Position numbers and translations under genes: made by a program. Below, piece by piece: positions 1 to 5,978 of a DNA stretch of 6,379 nt (positions are counted from its first letter, which is position 1; each line of letters begins with the position of its first letter). The notes below the pieces were generated by a model. That model was not told the origin of the DNA and did not search any database. It worked only from the letters and a program-made list of their open reading frames with translations. The stretch covers positions 1-6,379 of the forward strand of contig NZ_JOAP01000105.1 of the NCBI RefSeq assembly GCF_000720475.1, written 5' to 3'. The stretch comes from Streptomyces aureocirculatus. GTDB lineage: Bacteria; Actinomycetota; Actinomycetes; Streptomycetales; Streptomycetaceae.

Positions 1-95
1 CACCCGCTGAAACAGTTCCCACAGCTCATCCGGCACCAACCGCTCAACGATCCCTGTCACGCCCCAAAGCCTACCGAGCCAAATGAGATAATCTC
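1..95 (-). mobile_element. IS5-family insertion sequence, left end and first 20 transposase codons (partial)
   Basis: From GTG at 60 the minus strand reads VTGIVERLVPDELWELFQRV to the window edge. This is the typical opening of IS5-family (DUF4096-type) transposases of Streptomyces, in which LVPDELWELFQ is nearly invariant. The bases just upstream, gagattatctc (95..85), form a short near-palindrome suitable for the outer part of a terminal repeat. They are preceded by CTAA (99..96), a YTAR-type target often used by IS5 relatives. I infer that the element begins at about 95 and inserted into the Tn3 tnpA gene in the same orientation and frame. The rest of the element lies outside the window, so completeness and the second repeat cannot be judged. 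Confidence 0.75.
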
Positions 96-3009
96 TTAGG
101 TGGCTGGTCTTCTTCGCGAGGAACAAGTCGATGTAGGCGGTGTTGAAGAGTACGACCATGTTGACGATCAGCCCGAGTGCGCTGAGCTGTTCTTCCATCC
201 CGGTCTGGTAGCGGTGGATGCGGTCTTCGGTGCCGTGGTAGATCTTCGCGGCCAGCTCGTGGCGTTGGGCGTGGCGGATGCTCTGCGTTTCGATCTGACG
301 GCGGTAATCGGGATTGTCGATGAGGTCCAGAATGTGCGCGGTCTTGAAGATCTTCCCGTAGTGGGCGAGGGCCTTGCCCAACGAAGTGGGGGTGCTGTTG
401 CGGACCACCATGCGGATCGCGTCTGCAGACCGTACGCGGCCGAGGTGGACCGCTCCGACGAGGCGGAGCATCTCGTCCCAGTGCCGTTCGATGAGCGCGG
501 TGTCGATCTTCTGGCGGGTGGCTTGCTGCAGGGGGCCGTAGTCCTCGCCGGTGGCGGTATCCATGCGGGCGAGTGTGATGTCAGTAACGTCAGCGGCTGT
601 GGGGGTGTAGGTGTAGCCGGAGAGCGCGAGTAGACCGAAGATGATCTCTTGGTGCGGACCAGCTTCCGCGACGATCTTCTGTGGGTTCTGGCTGCGGGGG
701 TTGTTGGCCTTGAGGGCATTGCTGCGGCGGTCGTTGAGGACATCGAGTACGTGCAGGCAGGTGTGGACGGATCCAGCGACGACCTCGTTCCTGAGGCCCA
801 TGGCCTGGCCCGACAGGAGGGTGAGATGGGTGACGTGGGCGGCGCCGCGCGGAGACAGGCGGGCCTGGATGGCGTTCGGGGGCGCGACCATGCGCTGGCC
901 CTCCACGGATGCCATGTGACCACCGTCCCATGTCGCGGCGACTGCCAGCTGAGACTGCCTCGCCAGCAGACGGTTGTTCAGTGCTTCCAGGCGATCAGGT
1001 CGCAGGAAGTTGTCGATGACGTAGGTGATGTGCCTCCTATTCAGTGCGGGGAAGTTACCGGCGACGGCCTCCACGCCGACGTTGCAGCCCAGAGCGACCA
1101 GGGCGGCGGACAGGGTGATATCGAAGTCGCGTTGACGTGGGGGCTCGCCGCTTGGTGTGGTGAACACCTCGGTGCCCCGGGTCCACGTGAGAACTTCCAG
1201 GATGAGTTGGGGAAGGTCGCCCTTGGGCAACCAGCCCGTGAGTTCCGTGGTCACCTTGCGCAGTCGGGGGTCTGGCGGAAGAGGCGCCGTGGACAGGACG
1301 AGCCGGCCTCCGTCACCGATTTGGATCTGCCCACCTTTCGGCAAGCGCTCGGCGACCACACGGGTCTTGGTGTGGAGTTCGTGGCCCAGCCGCTTCAGGT
1401 GGTCGGCCGCGCCCAGTGGAAGCCCCAGGCTCTTCGCTACCGAGGCCCTCAGCGCCGCCCACTCCTCCGCCGACGGCAAGCCCGCTTCCGGGTTGCCCCA
1501 CTTCGAGGCGCCTTCGACAAAGATTTCGCGCCGCAGGATGCGGGAGTAGAACCGCTCCACCACGCAGAAGGCGTAGGCCGCGGTGTCGACCGTGTCGGGC
1601 GCTAGGTGCGGCGCACGGAGAGCGAGTTCTTTCCATGACCCGGTCAACAGGCTCTCATCGACCTCGGCGCGGCTGATGTCGGGGCGGTCGATCAGTTCGG
1701 TCAACGACCACAGGGCATCCAGGACTCGGCTGGCTTCCGGCGTGCCAGCCCGGTACGCCAGTCCTTGGACGATGTGCGGCAGGTACGTCTTGAGGAGATC
1801 GATCCGTTCGATCATTTTGGCGCGGCGCGCCTCGTCCGAGTCCGATCCCATCGCCGGCGCCAGTTCCCCGGCCACTGTGACGGCTGCCTCGAACGCGGCC
1901 AGGTCCTCACGTTGGTTGAGGAATTCCCCCAGCGTCATGGTGTCCGCGGTGGGCGGGGTGATTTCGCCCGTGGCGGTGTCTACCTTTTCGTGTCGCGCGG
2001 CAAGCAGGTCTTTGCCTACCTCCCGCATGACGGCGGCAGCGTAGGCGAGGTCGGGGAAGCTCGCCGATCGCTCCTTGTCGGTCTTGCGTCGCGCCCTTCC
2101 GATGAGGTCATTGGCGATCAGGTGCACCAGCATGTCGACCGCGTCGTCCGCGGCGGTCTCGGTCAGGCGGCCAACTGCGGCCACCGTCGCGGCGCGTCGC
2201 TTCGCCCTCTGCGCCTCATGGTTCGCGGCGAACCGGGCGAGGTGCGCCAGGCGTCGCGGGGAGAGAGCCCGGGGGTCCACAGGAGGCAGCCGAAGCAACT
2301 GAACCGCATTGTTCCGTTCGAAGGCGCGCTCGAGGTTCGCCCAAGCGGGCTTGCCCGGCCCGCGCTGCAGTTCGGCCAGCGGCGACCTTCGCTCGTCGTC
2401 CGGGACTGCGGTCAGGCTATCGAGCTCGGGCAGCCGATCCGCGTACGGGGCCAGGAGCGCCTGCCACATCCTTTGGTCGGCTTCCCCTCGTACCGATCGG
2501 ACCAGGTCGGTGAGGGCGCGCTCGCCGGGCAACTCGACACGCTCGTCCCGCAGCCAGGCGACCGCGCGCCGCAGGAGTGCCCTGACTCCCTCCTCCGTGT
2601 ACGTGGCGCGCGACACCAGCATGCTCTTCAGCGCTGCCTCACCCTTGTCGTACGGCTTCCAGCCGCAGACCGACCTGATCTCCTGCGCATGACGCCGCGT
2701 CAGCCCGTCGTGCGTGCCATACGTGCCCAGGACGGCCATACCGTCGCCGATGTCGAGCTGGGCCGCCACGTGTTCTACGGCCGGCCGCGGCAGTGAAGCG
2801 ATCTCCTGCGGTTTGGGGAGCCGGGCCAGGGCTCGCAGGCAGGTGAGCTGGATGGCGAAGCCCAAGCGGTTCTGCGGCCCGCGTTTGGCCAGGGTTAGCT
2901 CGACTTCGGACTCGGTGAGGTCGAAGAGGGCCAACAAGCCCTCCGGCAGATCTCCTTCGGGAATTGACGGGTAATCCCGGCCCAGGGGAAAGCTCGGGCT
3001 GGTGCTCAT
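1..3009 (-). CDS. tnpA: Tn3-family transposase TnpA, 3'-truncated, frame runs into IS5 transposase and off the window
   Basis: Minus-strand frame open from ATG 3009 to base 1 (1003 codons, no stop). The ATG has GAGG 8 nt upstream, and an in-frame stop lies further up at 3105-3103. Residues ~1-170 resemble the DUF4158 N-terminal region of Tn3 transposases (FPLGRDYPSIP, NRLGFAIQL, RRHAQEIRSVCGWKPY). From ~residue 598 the Tn3 DDE domain follows: GDLPQLILEVLTWTRG, AVAATWDGGHMASVEGQRM, LHVLDVLNDR, IIFGLLALSGY, IDTALIERHWDEMLR, SLGKALAHYGKIFKTAHIL, YQTGMEEQLSALGLIVNMV. Such enzymes perform replicative cut-and-join at 38-bp terminal repeats. Here homology stops near residue 961-970, where members usually have ~50 more residues ending HINMLGRY-like. 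Against remembered Tn3 motifs, the catalytic D, D, E positions are E703 (SVEGQR for S-x-DG-x-R), E782 (IVAEAG for VTDTA) and A914 (RHAQRH for xGESRH). So this is a truncated and probably inactive, or possibly repurposed, transposase. Confidence 0.93.
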   Translation of the reverse strand, partial: MSTSPSFPLGRDYPSIPEGDLPEGLLALFDLTESEVELTLAKRGPQNRLGFAIQLTCLRALARLPKPQEIASLPRPAVEHVAAQLDIGDGMAVLGTYGTHDGLTRRHAQEIRSVCGWKPYDKGEAALKSMLVSRATYTEEGVRALLRRAVAWLRDERVELPGERALTDLVRSVRGEADQRMWQALLAPYADRLPELDSLTAVPDDERRSPLAELQRGPGKPAWANLERAFERNNAVQLLRLPPVDPRALSPRRLAHLARFAANHEAQRAKRRAATVAAVGRLTETAADDAVDMLVHLIANDLIGRARRKTDKERSASFPDLAYAAAVMREVGKDLLAARHEKVDTATGEITPPTADTMTLGEFLNQREDLAAFEAAVTVAGELAPAMGSDSDEARRAKMIERIDLLKTYLPHIVQGLAYRAGTPEASRVLDALWSLTELIDRPDISRAEVDESLLTGSWKELALRAPHLAPDTVDTAAYAFCVVERFYSRILRREIFVEGASKWGNPEAGLPSAEEWAALRASVAKSLGLPLGAADHLKRLGHELHTKTRVVAERLPKGGQIQIGDGGRLVLSTAPLPPDPRLRKVTTELTGWLPKGDLPQLILEVLTWTRGTEVFTTPSGEPPRQRDFDITLSAALVALGCNVGVEAVAGNFPALNRRHITYVIDNFLRPDRLEALNNRLLARQSQLAVAATWDGGHMASVEGQRMVAPPNAIQARLSPRGAAHVTHLTLLSGQAMGLRNEVVAGSVHTCLHVLDVLNDRRSNALKANNPRSQNPQKIVAEAGPHQEIIFGLLALSGYTYTPTAADVTDITLARMDTATGEDYGPLQQATRQKIDTALIERHWDEMLRLVGAVHLGRVRSADAIRMVVRNSTPTSLGKALAHYGKIFKTAHILDLIDNPDYRRQIETQSIRHAQRHELAAKIYHGTEDRIHRYQTGMEEQLSALGLIVNMVVLFNTAYIDLFLAKKTSHLRDYLIWLGRLWGVTGIVERLVPDELWELFQRV

Positions 3010-3048
3010 CTTGTACGCCTCACTGCAAATCCGACTACGACGACGTGC

Positions 3049-3078
3049 AGATTCAAGGCATGCGGCACGGTCAGTCAA
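3049..3078 (-). promoter_or_regulatory. Possible tnpA promoter
   Basis: The minus strand has TTGACT (3078..3073, five of six -35 consensus bases), an 18-nt spacer and GAATCT (3054..3049). The latter keeps only the A at position 2 and the T at position 6 of a -10 box. It would start transcription ~33 nt before the tnpA ATG, inside the inner end of the candidate Tn3 repeat region. The -10 match is weak. Confidence 0.3.
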
Positions 3079-3101
3079 ACGGCTACGCCACCGGTTCGGC
3101 G

Positions 3102-3139
3102 CTTAGCACACGGTTCTGCAAAGTTCGTCGTCGCAGGCT
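3102..3139 (-). repeat. Candidate Tn3-type terminal inverted repeat
   Basis: Read on the minus strand, this stretch ends inward with GTGTGCTAAG, matching the GCTAAG inner end typical of 38-bp Tn3-family repeats. It has an A/T-richer core (GAACTTTGCAGAAC) in otherwise GC-rich DNA. It lies 93 bp upstream of tnpA, a sensible place for the element's tnpA-proximal end. Against it: the outer end lacks the usual GGGG, so its exact outer limit is uncertain, and the partner repeat is not in the window. Confidence 0.45.
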
Positions 3140-3180
3140 TTTCGCCTGGTCCGATCCGGGGAGGGGCCGCGCGCACGGCA

Positions 3181-3205
3181 GCCGGGGCCGCCTACGGTCC
3201 CCGGC
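3181..3205. promoter_or_regulatory. Inverted repeat immediately before the operon start, possible operator over a -10 box
   Basis: Perfect 7-bp arms gccgggg (3181..3187) and ccccggc (3199..3205) flank an 11-nt spacer containing TACGGT (3193..3198), a TAnnnT-type -10 hexamer. The second arm ends one base before the ATG at 3207. With this -10, transcription would begin at or next to the ATG, giving a leaderless message, which is common in Streptomyces; this fits the absence of a Shine-Dalgarno sequence there. No convincing -35 box is seen at 3170..3175. Confidence 0.35.
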
Positions 3206-3206
3206 C

Positions 3207-4112
3207 ATGGAGAACGTATGGATCGAGCCGGACGGGGCCACCGATTCCGGTTATACCGAGGACCAGCTCAGACGCGCGAGAGCCTGCGCCGAGGCGGACA
3301 TCCGGGCGTCCCGGGCACAGCTCGCGGCCCGCTTCAGCCTCGGTGACGTCTGTGCCGAGATCGCCGACGGTGCACCGTCCGACGCAGCCGGCGCCCTGGA
3401 ACAGCTGGCCCAGCAGCTCGGTTACGCAACGGAGACACTGGATACATACCTGCGGGTTACGCGCCTTGCCGGTACCGCGCTTCGCGAACGGCTGCTCGCC
3501 TCCGCCATTCACGTCCCGTGGAAGTGCGTGACCACCGCCTGCGTCACCGACCCCCAAGAGCGTGCCCGCCGCGTCCAGTTGCTGCTCGAACGGCTCGGCA
3601 ATGCCGAGCGAGCGGGGTGGCCCGTCTCGCTGGACGCGTCACAGTTCCGCCTGGCACTGGGCCTGACGGGCGGGGCTGAGCCTCCCGCAGAAATCGTGGC
3701 ACAGCTCGGCCGAGAAGAGGTCCGCGAGGCCGTCCTGGCCGAGCTGACCAAGAGTCCGGCGGCAGTGCTGGCCGTGCTACGGGAACCCGCCGTGCGGGAA
3801 GTCCTGAAGGACCAGGACGTCGCGCGCTACGTCCGCGCACAGATGCGACCGGCCCCCAGCGCGGACGAAGCCCTACTCGACGAGCTCGTCGGCCATGAGG
3901 AGCGCGACCCGCACGCGGACTGGACCATCCGCTACTTCGGACTGGTCCACAAGGCCAGGGAGATCTTGCTCCTCGGCCCCGAGGACTTCGTGGACGTGAA
4001 TGACCCCGACGTATGGGAGTCCGTCGAGTCCATCCGCGACTCGGTCACTTCCTGGGCCACCCGGGTCTTGCAGCAGCGCCCCCGCACCATCCGACTCCTG
4101 ACTGGAAAGTAG
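3207..4112 (+). CDS. DUF6192-like protein with HTH-like segment
   Basis: 301 aa from ATG 3207. The frame stays open further upstream, but that part would cover the Tn3 repeat and the tnpA start and does not look like protein, so 3207 is preferred. The layout resembles DUF6192 proteins of Streptomyces: an N-terminal helix (AEADIRASRAQLAARFSLGDV, ~29-48), then LEQLAQQLGYATETLDTYLR (~64-83), which reads as a helix-turn-helix followed by the next helix. A helical middle follows (REEVREAVLAELTKSPAAVLAVLREPAVREVLKD, ~169-202), then a C-terminal helical region (WTIRYFGLVHKAREILL, ~239-255; WESVESIRDSVTSWATRVL, ~270-288). The HTH-like part and arrangement recall DNA-binding partition or regulatory proteins, but the family has no established function. 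It is the first gene of a four-gene operon, so regulation of that operon or DNA binding within the system is a reasonable guess. No signal peptide or membrane segment is seen. Confidence 0.85.
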   Translation: MENVWIEPDGATDSGYTEDQLRRARACAEADIRASRAQLAARFSLGDVCAEIADGAPSDAAGALEQLAQQLGYATETLDTYLRVTRLAGTALRERLLASAIHVPWKCVTTACVTDPQERARRVQLLLERLGNAERAGWPVSLDASQFRLALGLTGGAEPPAEIVAQLGREEVREAVLAELTKSPAAVLAVLREPAVREVLKDQDVARYVRAQMRPAPSADEALLDELVGHEERDPHADWTIRYFGLVHKAREILLLGPEDFVDVNDPDVWESVESIRDSVTSWATRVLQQRPRTIRLLTGK

Positions 4113-4118
4113 AAACCC

Positions 4119-4841
4119 ATGCCCAGTGCAGCTGGCCGCTACTCCAACACCGTGCGCGACATCCTCGACCGTGAAGCCCTCCGCTGCATTCTCGCCGGCG
4201 GAAACGAGAGCGAGCAGTTCGCCCGACTCCAGGCGACCGTCCGATCGAAGATCAAAGTGCTGTCGGCCGACTACCACGCGGTGTTCGACCGCGCGGTCAA
4301 GACGATGTGCACCACCTCCTTCAACAAGGTCACCAAAGAGATCCGACTCGCCGCCCTGGCCGGACCACCCGGCCCTACGCACACCGAACCCACCCTCCAG
4401 GGCCCCGAGTGCGGAACCACCCCCACTGCCCCGGACGACGCGAACGTTCCCAGCCCACGCGCCGGCGCCTCCGACGACCAGGTCGTCGCGAAGGTCGTCC
4501 TTGGCGAGGGCGGCGAACTGACAGAGAAGACCGCGCGGCAGCTCGTACTGCAAGACCTCGACCGCATCGTCGAGGTCCTGCCCCCTCTTGCCGAACGCGA
4601 CTTCAGGGAGGCCGACCGGCTCGACCAGCAGGCCAAGGAGTCCACCCAAGGAGCAAAGAGGCACCGGGCGCGCGGAAACCGCATCCTCGCCCTGGTCAAA
4701 CGCTACGACCGCCTGGTCGCCGGCATCGATAACCTTCCTGGCATCTTCACCGTCGCGGACCTGCTCACCGAAGTCGGACCGCAGGCTCTCGGCCTGGATG
4801 AGGACGATGCGGAACTCCTGCGCTACGCGGGTGCCCTGTGA
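4119..4841 (+). CDS. Hypothetical protein, two helical regions joined by a Pro-rich linker
   Basis: 240 aa; ATG 4119 lies 6 nt after the preceding stop, with GGAAAG (4104..4109) 9 nt upstream as ribosome binding site. I do not recognise the family. Residues ~8-81 form a charged helical region (YSNTVRDILDREALRCILAG, FARLQATVRSKIKVLSADYH, NKVTKEIRLAAL). Residues ~82-120 are a Pro/Thr/Asp-rich linker (AGPPGPTHTEP, TTPTAPDDANVPSPR). Residues ~121-240 are a second helical region with a basic patch (AKRHRARGNRILALVKRYDR, ~179-198) that could contact nucleic acid or form a coiled coil, followed by a hydrophobic/acidic tail (FTVADLLTEVG, LGLDEDDAELLRY). No transmembrane segment, signal peptide or catalytic signature is visible. 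Its end overlaps the nuclease gene by four bases, so it is probably made together with it and may be its partner. Confidence 0.85.
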   Translation: MPSAAGRYSNTVRDILDREALRCILAGGNESEQFARLQATVRSKIKVLSADYHAVFDRAVKTMCTTSFNKVTKEIRLAALAGPPGPTHTEPTLQGPECGTTPTAPDDANVPSPRAGASDDQVVAKVVLGEGGELTEKTARQLVLQDLDRIVEVLPPLAERDFREADRLDQQAKESTQGAKRHRARGNRILALVKRYDRLVAGIDNLPGIFTVADLLTEVGPQALGLDEDDAELLRYAGAL

Positions 4842-5311
4842 CCGAGTCCGCGTGGCACAAGGAGATCAAGGGATGGGGCGTGGCCACCGAGATTACCCTC
4901 GGCAACCGCCGCGCCGACTGTCAACTGCGTTGCGGCAAGCGGGCTGAAGTGCAGGCCCGCCCGCTGCCAGCCGCTGAAGTCGCTGGCCGGGAGGCCCACG
5001 CCGACCTGTGGATCCTGGACTGCCGTGACGCTCATCGCTCGCACCGCCTGATGGTCTGGGACGACCCGCAGTTCGGCACGTTGTTGCGCTGGGAGCGGGC
5101 CTGGCAGGGGTTCGTTATGGCCAAGAGGCCCGTCATCCTCAATCTCGCGCTCGATCTCCGTACCGGCCAAGGCACCTTCCTGGAGGTCACCGGCTGGGCC
5201 TTCAACGGGCACCGGGCCACGGGTACCGGAAGGATCCACACCGCTGCCATGCTCCGGTCCTGGATGCGCTACGGCCTCACTTCCACCGGTGACCGGACTG
5301 TGGCGCGATGA
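4838..5311 (+). CDS. CoiA-like PD-(D/E)XK nuclease-fold protein
   Basis: 157 aa from GTG 4838, in a GTGA overlap with the stop of the previous gene; no clear ribosome site, so translational coupling is likely. The N-terminus WHKEIKGWG-x7-NRRADC-x6-KRAEVQ has the pattern of the CoiA-like nuclease domain (a restriction-endonuclease fold). Candidate active-site residues are E18, D27 (in RRAD) and E37-x-Q39, where CoiA-type proteins carry E-x-Q in place of the usual E-x-K. R51 and LWILD (57-61) match the following R and W-I-D positions, and LMVWDDPQFGTLL and AKRPVILNLAL fit the later strands. It is short: only the nuclease-like domain is present, without the long C-terminal part of competence CoiA. 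In Streptomyces such stand-alone versions are usually named competence protein CoiA family, but a role in competence is not implied. Substrate and activity are unknown. The fold assignment rests on motif recognition, not a search. Confidence 0.82.
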   Translation: MTESAWHKEIKGWGVATEITLGNRRADCQLRCGKRAEVQARPLPAAEVAGREAHADLWILDCRDAHRSHRLMVWDDPQFGTLLRWERAWQGFVMAKRPVILNLALDLRTGQGTFLEVTGWAFNGHRATGTGRIHTAAMLRSWMRYGLTSTGDRTVAR

Positions 5312-5624
5312 ACCTGTACCTGCTCCCCCGCCCGCGTCATCGCACCGTCGCGCCATTGAACTCGACGGCTTTCTGCACCAGTTGCCCGCCGAGTACCACT
5401 CAACCGGTCCGCTCGTAGGGCGCATGGTGACCGCCCCGGCCTTCTACGCACAGTCCCTGTTCGGCGAGTGCCCCGTACCCGTAGCCATGCCTTTGCACCG
5501 TCCTACCGCACGCACCGACCCACGGCTGATCGTCGTGGATGACCTGTCCGAGGAGTGGGTCATGGGCTTCCGAGTCCACTATCAGCAGCAGCCCTACCGC
5601 ATCACCGGGTTCTACCCGCAGTAG
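5289..5624 (+). CDS. Hypothetical protein, last gene of the CoiA-like operon
   Basis: 111 aa from GTG 5289, overlapping the nuclease gene by 23 nt. The family is not recognised. Residues ~1-20 are Pro-rich and probably flexible. The rest looks like a compact alpha/beta domain: IELDGFLHQLPAEYHSTGPL (~23-42), GRMVTAPAFYAQSLFGE (~44-60), PRLIVVDDLSEEWVMGFRVH (~78-97), and a highly polar/aromatic end YQQQPYRITGFYPQ (~98-111), which has the character of a conserved motif. No signal peptide, membrane segment or metal site is seen. An alternative start, ATG 5308 in an ATGA overlap, is in another frame and encodes only a 36-residue peptide without protein-like character. The GTG start has only a weak upstream ribosome site, consistent with coupled translation. 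Likely works with the upstream nuclease-fold protein, by position only. Confidence 0.72.
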   Translation: MTGLWRDEPVPAPPPASSHRRAIELDGFLHQLPAEYHSTGPLVGRMVTAPAFYAQSLFGECPVPVAMPLHRPTARTDPRLIVVDDLSEEWVMGFRVHYQQQPYRITGFYPQ

Positions 5625-5730
5625 CCCTCAGAGCTCGCTACGCCGGAACTGCCATGTTTTCTGTCGTACGCGCTCCGTGTCCCCCCCGGCACGAAGCTGC
5701 AGCCCTCTACTCGCAGCCGGGCGCCGACCA

Positions 5731-5765
5731 AGATGCCGCGCTCGGCAGGCCCGGACGCGGCATCT
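5731..5765. terminator. Bidirectional hairpin terminator between convergent genes
   Basis: Perfect 10-bp arms agatgccgcg (5731..5740) and cgcggcatct (5756..5765) with a 15-nt loop. It lies 106 nt after the operon's last stop and 14 nt after the stop of the minus-strand small gene, between two converging transcripts. There is no real U-tract on either side, which is usual for terminators in GC-rich actinobacteria. Confidence 0.6.
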
Positions 5766-5779
5766 CTCTGGCGTTCAGG

Positions 5780-5944
5780 TCAGCACGAGGAGGCGGACAT
5801 GTGGGCCAGATGGAGCAGCTTGCGGACCAACCCGCCGGCCAGCGTGGCAGCAGCGGCGTAGAACGCTGCCTGCCCGAGGGCCTGGACAAGACAGTGGCGT
5901 TCGCGTCGCCGCTTCAGAGCGGTGCGGTGCGTACGGTGGGACAT
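5780..5944 (-). CDS. Small basic protein with a hydrophobic segment (54 aa)
   Basis: Minus-strand ATG 5944 with GGAG (5956..5953) 8 nt upstream; stop at 5780. The frame stays open to 6250, but the part upstream of 5944 is low-quality and overlaps the divergent spacer and the gene beyond, so the ATG with the ribosome site is chosen. The protein begins with an Arg/Lys/His-rich stretch (MSHRTHRTALKRRRERH, 1-17), followed by a hydrophobic, Ala-rich segment QAAFYAAAATLAGGLV (25-40) that could be a single short membrane helix or a buried helix. It ends RKLLHLAHMSASSC. No family is recognised. A membrane-associated small protein with a cytoplasmic basic head is possible, but the segment is short and only moderately hydrophobic. 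A hairpin terminator follows its stop. Confidence 0.5.
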   Translation of the reverse strand: MSHRTHRTALKRRRERHCLVQALGQAAFYAAAATLAGGLVRKLLHLAHMSASSC

Positions 5945-5978
5945 GACACGGTCTCCGTTCAGGTGATGAGTCAGCTGC

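Noticed and set aside
85..95. gagataatctc as a stand-alone operator palindrome
   Set aside because: Its position at the Tn3/IS5 boundary, next to CTAA, is better explained as the tip of the IS terminal repeat.
649..2796. Long plus-strand open frames across 649..1605 and 1765..2796
   Set aside because: They lie antisense to the Tn3 transposase, whose motifs are clear on the other strand; their products are Arg/Gly/Val-rich with no recognisable motif. GC-rich genes routinely leave such open antisense frames.
2964..3206. Upstream extension of the DUF6192-like protein to a start at 2964
   Set aside because: It would overlap the tnpA start and the Tn3 repeat, and its residues are Ser/Arg/Gly-rich without family character; ATG 3207 fits the family start better.
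3873..4664. 263-codon minus-strand frame
   Set aside because: It crosses two plus-strand genes and their junction, has no ribosome site of note, and its product is low-complexity Gly/Val/Leu-rich.
5308..5418. ATGA-overlap start at 5308 giving a 36-aa peptide
   Set aside because: The overlap is attractive, but the peptide is low-complexity and stops early; the frame from GTG 5289 has domain-like sequence to 5624.
4823..5425. 200-codon minus-strand frame opposite the CoiA-like gene
   Set aside because: The plus strand carries the PD-(D/E)XK motif set and coupled starts; the minus frame has no recognisable motif.
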